From Viridothelium virens (Eukaryota; Ascomycota; Dothideomycetes; Trypetheliales; Trypetheliaceae): a DNA stretch of 64,000 nt. Both the position numbers and the translations under genes were made by a program. Shown piece after piece: positions 47,301 to 56,399 of the stretch (within the stretch, counting starts at the first letter, position 1; each line of letters begins with the position of its first letter). Below the pieces are notes generated by a model, which ran no database searches, had not been told where the DNA came from, and was given only the letters and a program-made list of their open reading frames with translations. The stretch is taken from NCBI GenBank assembly GCA_010094025.1, contig ML991869.1, positions 1 to 64,000 on the forward strand, in the 5' to 3' direction.

Positions 47301-48022
47301 AGCATGCGACGCGACCAACCAAAGCTGGGGTCTCACCAAAGCTGGGGTCTCAACTCTATTATATAATCTATAATAAAATAAAATAAAATATAAAGCTAAG
47401 CTTAATAATAAATAGATTCTAATTAAGCTAATTTAGTAAAATTATAAAATAATAAAAAGCTTTAATTAAATTATAAAATTCTAATTAAATTATAAAAAGA
47501 CTCTGGTTGCTAAAAAAAACACAGCAATAAGCTACCATTTAATATAAAGTAAAGAAGAAGGGTGATCAATTCTAGTAGCTAAAAAGCTATAAATATACAC
47601 ACAGAGAAGGTGAGAGGCTACTGCCTCATCTCTAATCTACCATGCAGTAAGAGCTGCCCCATAGCCTAGCAACTACCCCCATTGCCCACTGTAGCTACCC
47701 ATCTAGGGTTAGGGATGATGACGTATCAATTACGCGTTCGGGTTGGGACACCGCCCCCGATTCCCACCAACAGCCCATATCGCACTTGTTTGTAAGTGTT
47801 TCGCAGCTGCGTAATGACCATGGCAGCAGAGCTGTTTCCAGTCGTCGGTAAGCTAGCAATGACAATGTTGTGATTGTTTATGCTACCTAGGTGATAGACA
47901 TTGTGATCGACAGGTGATTGTGGAAGCTTTTTGTGTCCCACGTCGAGCATCCGTATCGAGGCAGTCAGCTCTACCTCCAATGGAGCGATCCATGCGACTG
48001 TGTAATCGTCAGAGGTAGGCAT
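41303..48022 (-). CDS. NOD-like receptor, PNP-NACHT-ankyrin (receptor 1)
   Basis: Fungal NLRs are STAND-type sensors tied to non-self recognition and programmed cell death. Minus-strand exons 48022-47734, 44677-43970 and 43893-41303 join in phase to about 1195 aa. Exon 1 holds the start of a nucleoside-phosphorylase-like domain (DYTVAWIAPLEVELTAS, VRYGLLVGIGGG). Exon 2 continues it (HLGDVVVNEPVDDHSG, FEMEAAGVMNDFPCLAIRGI). Exon 3 starts with the NACHT module: P-loop GSPGKGKTM, Walker B YCVLDGLDEC. Nine ankyrin repeats follow, several nearly alike (ALHLAT..., LLLHYGADI). Intron 1 is 3056 nt because a decayed AT-rich block with a DNA transposon sits inside it; donor GTAATTG and acceptor CTCCAG flank it and the phase still fits, so the gene may still be expressed. 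Near 41390 the frame leaves the ankyrin pattern and stops at 41303, while the older tail reads on in another frame to 41151. Confidence 0.85.
44671..44857. repeat. Direct duplication, copy A (flank of the intron insert)
   Basis: 187 bp that match 47542-47728 without gaps (constant offset 2871). The copy holds the working acceptor of receptor-1 intron 1 near 44678. The half next to the receptor exon keeps G and C, while the half facing the AT-rich block (44790-44857) has A/T where copy B has G/C. Weaker similarity may run a few more bases to about 44661. Confidence 0.9.
44858..45498. repeat. AT-rich RIP-decayed block, left part
   Basis: About 640 bp of extreme A+T content made of TTTA/TAAT words. 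Most remaining cytosines are followed by T (as in AAGCTT or TTAAGC) and CpA is almost gone, which is what C-to-T RIP in CpA context leaves. Whatever repeat this was can no longer be recognised. Confidence 0.7.
45501..45544 (+). repeat. Left terminal inverted repeat of the Fot1-like element
   Basis: Forty-four bases: GAGTT, then GAGACCCCAGCTTTGGT twice in tandem (45506-45522 and 45523-45539), then TGGTC. It is the exact reverse complement of 47313-47356. Confidence 0.95.
46100..46830 (-). pseudogene. Decayed pogo/Fot1 DDE transposase
   Basis: Reading the minus strand, pieces of the DDE_1 transposase appear in order despite stops: GKLLTPLLIFKSKN (family: GKxIPPFIIFKGKN), NSWILNNIRL (NGWTTNEIGL), a stretch ending NRHNSYIKADFIAHC (DGHESH...FELYC), NNINLIIIPPYYSYFL (NNIITLCMPPHSSHLL), and a final NILAGW.RAGLIP (NIRAGFRGAGLVP). 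The family patterns are from memory of the group. Many Gln and Trp codons have become stops, as C-to-T change predicts. No working protein can be made from it. Confidence 0.8.
47313..47356 (-). repeat. Right terminal inverted repeat of the Fot1-like element
   Basis: Exact reverse complement of the left 44-bp repeat, including the doubled 17-mer, followed by TA. Confidence 0.95.
47359..47541. repeat. AT-rich RIP-decayed block, right part
   Basis: About 180 bp with the same word composition as 44858-45498. Both parts are probably one older repeat into which the Fot1-like element jumped. It runs into copy B of the direct duplication. Confidence 0.6.
47542..47728. repeat. Direct duplication, copy B (flank of the intron insert)
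   Basis: Partner of 44671-44857. It lies just inside the receptor-1 intron donor at 47733. Here the half facing the AT-rich block is the decayed one (for example the counterpart of the acceptor edge has lost its AG), whereas the half next to exon 1 is intact. The polarity is thus mirror-like to copy A. Confidence 0.9.
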
Positions 48023-49226
48023 GCTCGTAGTCTCATTGGGGGCCTTCCAGGTTGTGTGGAACAGAAGTAGGATAACGATTCAGTTCGGGCCTAGGAACGG
48101 GGCTCAACTTTATCGCACCTAAACTCCCATAGGCAATGCAAAGAACTCCGGGGTCCCGCTTTATTGACGGTAGTTTGAGCGAGGAACGAGATCGGGGATA
48201 CTGTAGGAGCTCAAAGTAGTAGGAGAATGTGTCTTAACGATCGTAGTGTATCTACATGAAGCTAAGGAACAAAGATGAACGTGTATAAGAGGTGGGAAGG
48301 ATTCTAGCAGAGGACTTGGTTACATAAGCCACTGTGAAAGAAAGAAATAGAAGGCAGGAAGCGGTGAATGGAACGGGTAAATCTCCAAAAATGACAAGAG
48401 AGATCCCCTTATTAGCTGCTCAAGAATGCCCATTTCAGCCTCGCCGCAGAGTCCAAATTAGCCTCGCAAGGCAGCTTATCGTCGATGTGGAAGTCGGCTG
48501 GCATGGTAGCGAGTTCACTGGAGATCTGCCTGATTGTGCCGACCGAAGGAAGTGCTTTAGATAACGGTTTTCGACTCGGCTGAGGCACAGCAAAGATACG
48601 CGATCAGAGTAGGGACATGGAGAGGGTGCACAGTAGGTGCGTGCTGCGCTCCCTGAATAACGCACGATGTGGCTGATGGAGGGAAGACGAGGATAAAGGC
48701 AGCGATACGCGGTAACGCGATACCTCTAATGCGCACTTATCTTTGGCTTCCAGCGACAGTGATGATCTTCGGCTGCCTCCGAGATCGACACAATGGAGTC
48801 CCGATTGGCTTAGCGCACATTGCTGCCCCTGCTCTTGTCTCACTTCTTAATAATCGGCCCCTTCGCTCGTTTAGGGAGCCTTCTTTCTTTACAACCCTTT
48901 CCAACCGCGATTTTCTGCTGTACATACTCTACCTTGCTGTCCGAGTACGAAGAGGATTTTCGGTTGATTTGGGCTTTTGCGCTCATTCAAGCGTCGGCGA
49001 CGGGTCGATCCTCACCGTATAGAGGAGGATTTCAGCCTTGGCTGCTCCTTGGCCTTTCGTCTCCCTTTTCGCCGCCCATTATCATTATTCTTTTCTTGCA
49101 AAACCACGATCTATCGATCCCCACGACCTCCGGGCTTTATCATGACCACATGAAAATTCAACAGCTGACGCAGAGCTATATAGAACTCCAATTTTCAACT
49201 GTGGAAGCATCTACTCTTTAAACTCA
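48023..49226. promoter_or_regulatory. Divergent region between two NLR genes
   Basis: 1.2 kb between the starts of receptor 1 (minus) and receptor 2 (plus). Open frames at 48334-48564, 48669-49022 and 48820-49221 overlap on several frames and show no recognisable domain. I take it as a shared promoter region. Confidence 0.5.
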
Positions 49227-52200
49227 ATGACTGGAGCGGAGGTTGGTCTGGTATTAGGCCTCGTGTCTTCGATCATCGCAATCCATGACAAAGTGCGAGA
49301 GATTTACAGCGACGTTAAAGATGCTAGAAACATCCCTAAAGCCTTCCGCTATGTGGGCGAGAAACTCGATCTGGTTCTCGACACACTGGATCAAGCGCAA
49401 TCCCGTCTCCCAGCGAGCAATCTCAATGAGGAGTCCCTGTCAAAAGTCCAGTCTATCCTAGAAAATAGCCAGAAGAACGCTGAAGAGCTAAAAAGCCTTT
49501 GCCAAGATGTTTTTATTCCAGATGGGTCAAGCATTCCTCACCGGATTTGTAAAGCCGTTGAGGCTTTTCCTCGTTCCAAACATGCGAAGCGAGTTATGGA
49601 CGAGATACTCAACAACTTGTCGCTCTTGGCAGCGAATTTTTCGCTTGCAGATGCTGATAAGCTAGATGCTATCAAAGCTGCCATGGAGGAATTGGCCAAT
49701 TTAGCTGAAGAGGATGGGACATACCAGCACTTTGGGGCGGGGCCGCAAAATATCAATGCTGGTAATGGCAAGCAAACAAATAATACAAGTAGCGGATCAG
49801 GTCCTCAGTTCAACGCCAGGGAAATGCATTTTGGAGAAGGTAGATAGTCACATTTCTTCTTCAAGACTCTAAGAACAAACGCCTTGCGGATAAACCTTCG
49901 GTGTCGAGTTTCATCTCCAGCTCGCCAGTGTGCCTCCATTCCGTTAAATGAAAGACTTGTGTAAGCGTGGAAGATATATTCGCTATCAGCCTTCCTCGTC
50001 TTTACTATGTGCCTATTCTGATTAGTATCTGTAGGAAACATCAGGTCTCAGAAAGAGACCCTTGAGCGTCATCAGATACCTATTTCTCATCCTGAAGTAG
50101 ACCTGGAGGAAATTCTGAGAATGAAGGGCAAAAGGACTGAAAAAACATGCGAATGGATTCTACGCCAAGAATCGTACACTCGTTGGCAGGAAAGCGACGG
50201 GTTTCGATTTCTTGCTATTGAGGGTGCTCCAGGAACTGGCAAGACGATACTGGCAACATTCCTTGTTGAAGTACTACGAGCATCACCACAGCGTCATTTC
50301 GCGTTCTTTTTCTGCTCTGCAAGAGACACCCGCCATAATACTGCCCTTGCGATCCTTCGAGGGCTGCTGTACCAACTGGCTAGACCAAATGAGGCTCCAA
50401 GAATATGGGAACGGGTCTGTGATGCATTCGAAGTTCATAACCCTCCAAGATTAGGAATCTTTAAGAGCTTCGCTGCCCTGTGGCAGGTCTTCACCGACAT
50501 CCTGCTGGATCCCTTCCTTGGCCAATTTGTTTTCTTGATCGATGCGCTAAATGAATGCAATGAAAAGGAACGAGATCTATTTCTCCAGGGCTTCCAACGA
50601 CTACAGCAGGATTATAATAGCCGCCATGTTCGACTGAAACTTATCATAACTTCCCGACGGAGCTGCTATCTCAAGCCCCTCTCCTTCGATCTTTCTGACT
50701 GCGTACGGATGGACAAGAACAACGTCATGAACGACCTCGAGAGCGTCATAAAAGCTGGAATTGATAAACTAGGTTTTCAAAAGTTCTATCCTCATATTAT
50801 GAAGGGAGTCATGCATGACACGATTCTCGCTAAAAGCGACGGTAATTTTTTGTGGGTCTCTTTAGCCTTGCAACAACTTTCACGAGTTGATGCTACGGAG
50901 GCTCTCACTCTTGTTCAAGGAATACCGCGAGGACTGCCAGAATTCTTCGATCAGATTTTACGGCGTACTCCCACGCAGGATTTGGCAATCGTCCGTTTCC
51001 TCTTGCATTTTGGTATCGTCACACGCCGCAATTTCCATGAGAAAGAATTCGCTTTGGCGCGTCGCATCCTACTGGATCTCGATCACCCTGTATCACTAGC
51101 GAACGAAACACAGATACCTTCCTCAGCCGAAATAGCAGCGGTGCGTGAGCGTATTAGAAGAGCTTGTCCAGATCTGATGGCTTTCGATTCTGAACGAGAA
51201 ACCCTCCACATCTTCCACGAGTCTGTGAGCGATTATCTCCTACAGAATCCATGGACTACAGCGCATGTGTGGCCTGCTTACTGCTATTTCCTAGCCTTCT
51301 TAATCCTATTAGGCGGGTTGGTTTTTGGTGTCAGATCTCTTTTAGGCCCACAAAATGCTCTGATGGCAGTGCACGTAGTGCTTTGCTACCTGAACTGGCA
51401 TCAGGATTCTTGGGGACGAATCCGATTCGCTTGTGTAAATGCTGCTCCAATAACCGTCCGCGTCCTGGATCTTCTCCCAGGGCTAAATTTCATCAGGTTG
51501 TGGTTTCATGTCGACGAAATACAAGCACACTTTTTGGCTTTCCAAGTTGCCTTTCAGTGCGTTGGGCTCAATCGTAGTCTCAATGATAGTCTCGACGGAG
51601 CCCTTGCTACACTCCAGGACTATGCAGTTGATGCCATTGCCTACCACGCAGACCAAAGCCATGCCCCAATAGAAGCGTGCCTTCCTTTGACCACGATATT
51701 CGCACCTAGTAAAATCGACTGTCTTGAAGTTTGGCTGCATTGTGCGGCGCGTTCCGGTGGCATGTTCATTGAGAAGCTTGTTCAAGCTGGAGCAAATGTG
51801 GATAGTGGCGGCCCTTACCAGGCTAGTAAAACCCCACTTATGGTCGCAGCTGCGCATGGAAACGTGGATGGAGTGCGATCACTAATCAATCTCAATGCCA
51901 AGATAAACAGAAGAGATTTGGATGGCTGGACACCGCTAAGGCATGCAGTTGCTGGTTTACATTCTGAATGCGTAACTATTCTGGTTACCGCAGGCGCAGA
52001 TATTGATTTTCGCGACCCCCACGGTGAAACTGCGCTAATGTCGCTATTTGATGATCATGTAAGGCTGCTTGATACAATGTACGCGGATATAAATCTCACA
52101 GAACAATCCGTTGCCTTCATCGGAGATATCTATTGGCTTCCCTACGAGGCGCTGGATCGGACAACATGGTCGAATCACCTACTTACCCATGTCGACTCAA

Positions 52201-53531
52201 GGGTAGAAGCGGTTCGAGACCTCCTCATAAAACACACAAAATGTGTCGACATGCAAGACAGCCAAGGGCGAACTACACTTGCGAGAGCAGCAAAGCTCCA
52301 TGATTGGGAAGCGGTCTTAAAGCTCTACGAAAAAGGCGCCAACTTCGATATTACCGACCAAGTAGGTATGAATGCCTTGCTTTGGGCGCTGAGGTCGCCC
52401 CGCAAAACTCAAATTATCCGTGATCTATCTCTTTCGGACAGTTCAAAAGTGTGGATCGGTAGCGCTACAATCTTCTATGAGGACCAGAAAGAAGAGAGCT
52501 CTCTACCCGGGGATTGTTTCAGTCAGGCCCAGAGCATCAAAAAGATGGAGGCTGCCCTGATAGCTCTTATTAAAAAGACACAAGATCTCGAACGTGAGGA
52601 CTTCAGAGGGCGAACCGCTCTATCATTAGCGGTTGAGAATGGATATCCACTTGTCGTTGATCTGCTTCTGAAAAGAGGAGCACGCCCTGATGTCTTTGAT
52701 CATAGAAACATGTCACCTCTAGATTGGGCATCATCTAATCCTCAGTTCCTAGAATGCGTTTTGAAGAATGTGGCTGTCACAAACCAAGCATCCGTTACCA
52801 TTGGTACGATATTAGTAACACTACCTAAAGTCAGTGGGAACGACTCGAAGAACAAAGACCCCAACAAGTCGAACCTCGCCGTACAGCACCAACAAATTGT
52901 CTCGATGCTGGAACAGAGACTTTGTAAGGTCTCAGGCACACCAGGTACGATGGTCAAAGAGGCTCATGCAAAAACTAAAGAGGCTCATGTAGTGGAATTT
53001 ACTTCACACCCGCTAAATTATGAACATGCCGCACCTGGACAGAGGCTCAAAATAGTGAAAACCACCACCGCTGGCAGGTATTTCGGATTGATATCTGCAA
53101 CACGTAGCCCTGCTAAGCTGCCCAAAATCGCTACTTTTCCAGATCCGAGCACTTTGCGACTGATGTGGGCCCGAAGCACAGCAGAAATTTCGGAGATGCC
53201 GCGTTTGAGACAATCAAGGGAACTGCCCTGGACACTGTATCAAAACTTGGCTTTAAAAGACAGTTCCCGTCTTTTAGGATGTAACGCGGTCTTGCAAGTT
53301 ACAAGCTATGATGGTAAGTTTTGGACTTTTGATGCCGACGATCACTCTTTCCAGGTAGACGGGCTCAATACAGAGGGGGAATCATCCTGTATAATTGCTT
53401 GCTCGTCGAACTGGATGGAGAGCAATTTCGATAAATCTGTACCTTTTGGAGACAAACTATTCACGGCGCCATTAAGAGTATTGTTAAGATATATATATGA
53501 AGCTGTGAGAGGAGACCGTGTAGAGGCATAG
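49227..53531 (+). CDS. NOD-like receptor, SesA-NACHT-ankyrin with a Gly/Asn-rich motif (receptor 2)
   Basis: Exons 49227-49839 and 50035-53531 join in phase to about 1369 aa. Residues 1-150 resemble the SesA-type N-terminal domain (MTGAEVGLVLGLVSSIIAIH, KAFRYVGEKLDLVLDTL). Then comes a short Gly/Asn/Gln segment with two similar halves, GAGPQNINAGNGKQTNN and SGSGPQFNAREMHFGEG, like the NACHT_sigma amyloid-signalling motifs. NACHT follows: P-loop EGAPGTGKTI, Walker B FVFLIDALNEC, sensor LIITSRR. Around 51270-51400 there is a hydrophobic run (YFLAFLILLGGLVFGV and MAVHVVLCYL) that could be a membrane segment. Ankyrin-like repeats follow (TPLMVAAAHGNVDGVRSLIN, GRTALSLAVENGYPLVVDLL), then a C-terminal domain I do not recognise. 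The 195-nt intron separates the putative amyloid motif from NACHT. Confidence 0.85.
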
Positions 53532-53745
53532 ACGGTTTTAATAACTTTCGTCATTCTCAGCGGTATATGTTGCTCTTTTTATAGGGCATTATTATCGAGA
53601 GTCAGTCTATATCCTCTACGCTGTTGGGCTGCTGTGCATGGGCTATATGTCAAAATACTTGCACGTGCACCTCACCGTCTTGTATTAACTTTTGTCTTAC
53701 TTTCTTTTTAGGGGTCAGGTAAAGTCCGCCTGATCAGCATCTAGT

Positions 53746-54186
53746 CTATTTCACAGCCTCCTTTACTGTTTTTTCCCGGTTGCCTTTTGCCCAGCGCCCT
53801 GGGTCTAAAGCTAGTCTAGAGTTTCGTTTTGCAGACGCCACCAGCGGCAAGTCTGGTTGCTGAGCCAGAACTTCATTTTCAGCCTTGCCAGGGTCATTCA
53901 TGTTAAGCCTTGTCAGCAAACCGTCGATCCGCATTGGAGTTGTCGCAAGAGATGTACGGGTGGAGTGACCGCTTTTTGCAACACCAAGGACATATACCTC
54001 ATGTACGGAGCGGCGATTTGATGTCCACTGAGCTTTGGTGAGGGGGATGCCAAAAGGAGTGTAACCTTCTCGGGGATAATTGCACCTGCATCCATCAACG
54101 GTCTTTTGTTCGAATGTGGGCGTCAGCTCAATACGACGGCTTGTAGTGTCTCTAAAATTTTTGGCGTTGGGTCCCAGGAAACGGCC
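53746..54186 (-). pseudogene. Unidentified coding remnant or small gene
   Basis: A minus-strand frame of about 145 codons is open without an ATG at its start; an internal Met lies at 53934. The sequence has protein-like composition (GYTPFGIPLTKAQW, VHEVYVLGVAKSGHSTRTS, RIDGLLTRLNMNDPGKAENE). Further upstream on the same strand another frame reads SHANIGLYEMAVSWDPTP and appears to lead into it, and an ATG with MTGPYFTKVVQAPAKLGQ is at 54344. This could be a small multi-exon gene or a broken one. I do not recognise the family. Confidence 0.35.
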
Positions 54187-54578
54187 ATTTCATAAAGTCC
54201 AATGTTAGCATGAGAATACAAAGGTCGAATCAGAAGTACCTTCGACTACAGTAAAGGCGGTTGAACATTGCCTTTGTTAGAGTACTAGCTTTGGCCGAGC
54301 TTTGCGGGAGCTTGAACAACCTTGGTAAAATACGGTCCAGTCATCGAAATGAGACTCAGGAGTGGACGTAAATTGGATGATCTTTTCACAGGGCTGCCGC
54401 TAGATGGAAAGGTTACCTAATGTAGCATCTATTCCCTCTCTATCCTGTCCTACCAACCAGCCGCCCTTAAATCAGCTCGATCTAATGAGCAAACCGGAAA
54501 TCTAGTCTGCATCGACGCCGTTAGCGAGTCAATTGCGACTTCTGGAACTCAGGTAACAACATGAGACGCGGGAGGAGC
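54187..54578. other. Intergenic, possible upstream exons of the remnant
   Basis: Holds the minus-strand ATG at 54344 mentioned for the neighbouring remnant and the 3' region of the permease gene. Nothing else was recognised. Confidence 0.4.
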
Positions 54579-56399
54579 TCACCGTTTATTGCCACGATCC
54601 TTAGTTGTCGCCAAATAGTCCTCCTTTTCTTCAGTTGTCATAGCGTTCCACACCTGCTCACGCTTCCTGTTTACATAGACATAATACAGCTTTGCACCTA
54701 CAAATAGACACATATTGTACAGCGTCATCCCGATCAAAGCCGCGTTACCTTTTCGATAAAGCGGCTTATCATTATTCCGGTAAATATTGCTCCCAATCAC
54801 ATTACTCGCCTGCACCGTCATATTATACATCGCACTCGCCACTGTGCGCGTCCGCACCGTGCCCGCATTCCGACTCGTGATAGCCACGATGATGGCGTGC
54901 GCATAAGGCTCCGCGTACAGCAGGGTGACGAGCGCGTAGCGGGTCCAGGCGGAGGCGGAACCCGGCAGCACCTCAAGCGCAATGAGGAGAGGCAGCACCC
55001 AGATCTGGGAGATCAGCGCGACGAGGAAGCGCTGGTTGATGGCTTCGGAGAGGGGCGTGATAATTAGGAGGAGGATGATGAAGACGACGTAGGCGGGGAT
55101 GCTGAGGAGGTTCGTCTCGAAGGTGCTGAAGCCGAGGGATTTGATCTGTAGAGTGAGGTACTGTGTCATGGGCTGAGATGGCAGCAGCCAGGATAGGCCC
55201 AGTAGGTAGATGGGCCACATGTGGTAGTCGGAGATTGCCTGCCAGAAGAGGCCCGGGGTGACAGCTTGTCTGTTGTGCATGTCGCCCTTGGAAGGATCAT
55301 CGCGCAAAATCCTGTTCACCATGATTTTCTCCTCGCGCTCGTTGAACCAGCCATTCTTGCCACGGAACCATGATTTGGTTTGGGTAGGGGAAGGGGGAAG
55401 GTAGAAGTAGGATGCGATACCAATCAAACCTGTTAGCGTCCCTTCGAGGGCAAAAAGCCACCGCCATCCTGCCATGCCATGATACCCGCGTAAGTGGAGG
55501 ATCCCATAGGCAAGGAAAGCAGAGATAATGTAAGTCGATTGGTACGAGACCCAAAACCAGGATAACCGGACCGGCAGCTCCTTGGATTTGTACCAGTAGC
55601 TGAGGTACAGGATATTGTCAGGTATGAAACCTCCTTCTACCAGTCCAAGGAGAGCCCGAGTTGCGAAGAAGCTGCTCCTGTTCTTGAGGACCGCCTGACA
55701 GGAAGCAATAATGGACCAAGAAACCATTTGGATGGGAATCCATCGATCCGGACCGAGCTTTTTAGAGATCAGTTGAGAAGGTAGTTCGGCAAAGAGAAAG
55801 GTCAAGTAGAAGATGGTCTGTCCGGTATTGTAATCATTGGTATTAATGTTGAGGTCATCGAGCATGTTATCTGTCAGAGCTTGGGAGATATTGCCGCGAT
55901 CCAGTTGGAGGGCGAAGAAACTAAGACAGACCCAAGCACATATTTTGATGTCGATCCTCAAAGCATTAGTCCACGAGGTTTGGAGGATTGCATTGTCATT
56001 GTCGTTACTCACTTTTCTAACTAACCGTTTTTCTTCCTTTTGGTCCCATTCAAATTCTGGATCCCATCGGTGCCGTCCTTCATATGAGTCGATTGGCTTG
56101 GAAAACCCCTGGAGATCTCCACTGGCAAAAGCTATATCTTCGTCTCGAGCCAAAGCAGATGCTTCCGTAAAGGGTATCTGTGGAGTAGTTTTGGTATCTG
56201 CTTGACTGGATAGGCCGCCCTTGTAGTGTGGAAGATCCTCTGAAGACCTCACATCGTTTCTTGGTACACCCGTCTGAGAACCCAGCGGAGGATCCATTTC
56301 AATTGATTCTGGGATAGGACGGTAATGGTGTCTATTTAGAAAACCACGATGTGAAGTCGAGATAATTTTCCAAGTGGACTGACGTCGGGGCGGCGCCAT
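54579..56399 (-). CDS. MFS permease of the anion:cation symporter family (DAL5-like)
   Basis: Plasma-membrane uptake carrier; the family moves allantoate, nicotinate, biotin, sulfonates and other organic anions. One open frame of 606 codons. A long hydrophilic N-terminus (about 130 residues) ends in EKRLVRK, then, after a 19-residue stretch, IDIKICAWVCLSFFALQLDR, GNISQALTDNMLDDL, SKKLGPDRWIPIQMVSWSII and EGGFIPDNILYLSYWY, all typical of the group. The 19-residue stretch begins at a perfect donor word (GTGAGT, 56012 downward) and looks like a former intron read through; see findings. The gene diverges from the TauD-type dioxygenase over 907 bp, so the substrate may be a sulfonate. An ATG at residue 35 (MDPPLGSQ) is an alternative start. 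Confidence 0.87.
   Translation of the reverse strand: MAPPRRQSTWKIISTSHRGFLNRHHYRPIPESIEMDPPLGSQTGVPRNDVRSSEDLPHYKGGLSSQADTKTTPQIPFTEASALARDEDIAFASGDLQGFSKPIDSYEGRHRWDPEFEWDQKEEKRLVRKVSNDNDNAILQTSWTNALRIDIKICAWVCLSFFALQLDRGNISQALTDNMLDDLNINTNDYNTGQTIFYLTFLFAELPSQLISKKLGPDRWIPIQMVSWSIIASCQAVLKNRSSFFATRALLGLVEGGFIPDNILYLSYWYKSKELPVRLSWFWVSYQSTYIISAFLAYGILHLRGYHGMAGWRWLFALEGTLTGLIGIASYFYLPPSPTQTKSWFRGKNGWFNEREEKIMVNRILRDDPSKGDMHNRQAVTPGLFWQAISDYHMWPIYLLGLSWLLPSQPMTQYLTLQIKSLGFSTFETNLLSIPAYVVFIILLLIITPLSEAINQRFLVALISQIWVLPLLIALEVLPGSASAWTRYALVTLLYAEPYAHAIIVAITSRNAGTVRTRTVASAMYNMTVQASNVIGSNIYRNNDKPLYRKGNAALIGMTLYNMCLFVGAKLYYVYVNRKREQVWNAMTTEEKEDYLATTKDRGNKR

Larger units (their letters stand above)
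45501..47356 (-). mobile_element. Fot1/pogo-type DNA transposon, 1856 bp, RIP-decayed inside
   Basis: Cut-and-paste element of the Tc1/mariner superfamily. Perfect 44-bp terminal inverted repeats lie at 45501-45544 and 47313-47356, and a TA dinucleotide sits on each side (45499-45500 and 47357-47358), the target duplication of this superfamily. Size, 44-bp repeats and TA target match the known Fot1 group of fungi. The interior is A+T-rich with many stops, yet a minus-strand DDE transposase is still recognisable. The termini are free of mutation. The element lies inside the AT-rich block in intron 1 of receptor 1. Confidence 0.9.

Noticed and set aside
44671-47728. The two 187-bp direct copies as long terminal repeats of a retroelement
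   Set aside because: They contain the host intron and its acceptor edge, lack the usual TG...CA ends, and no retroelement coding parts were seen between them.
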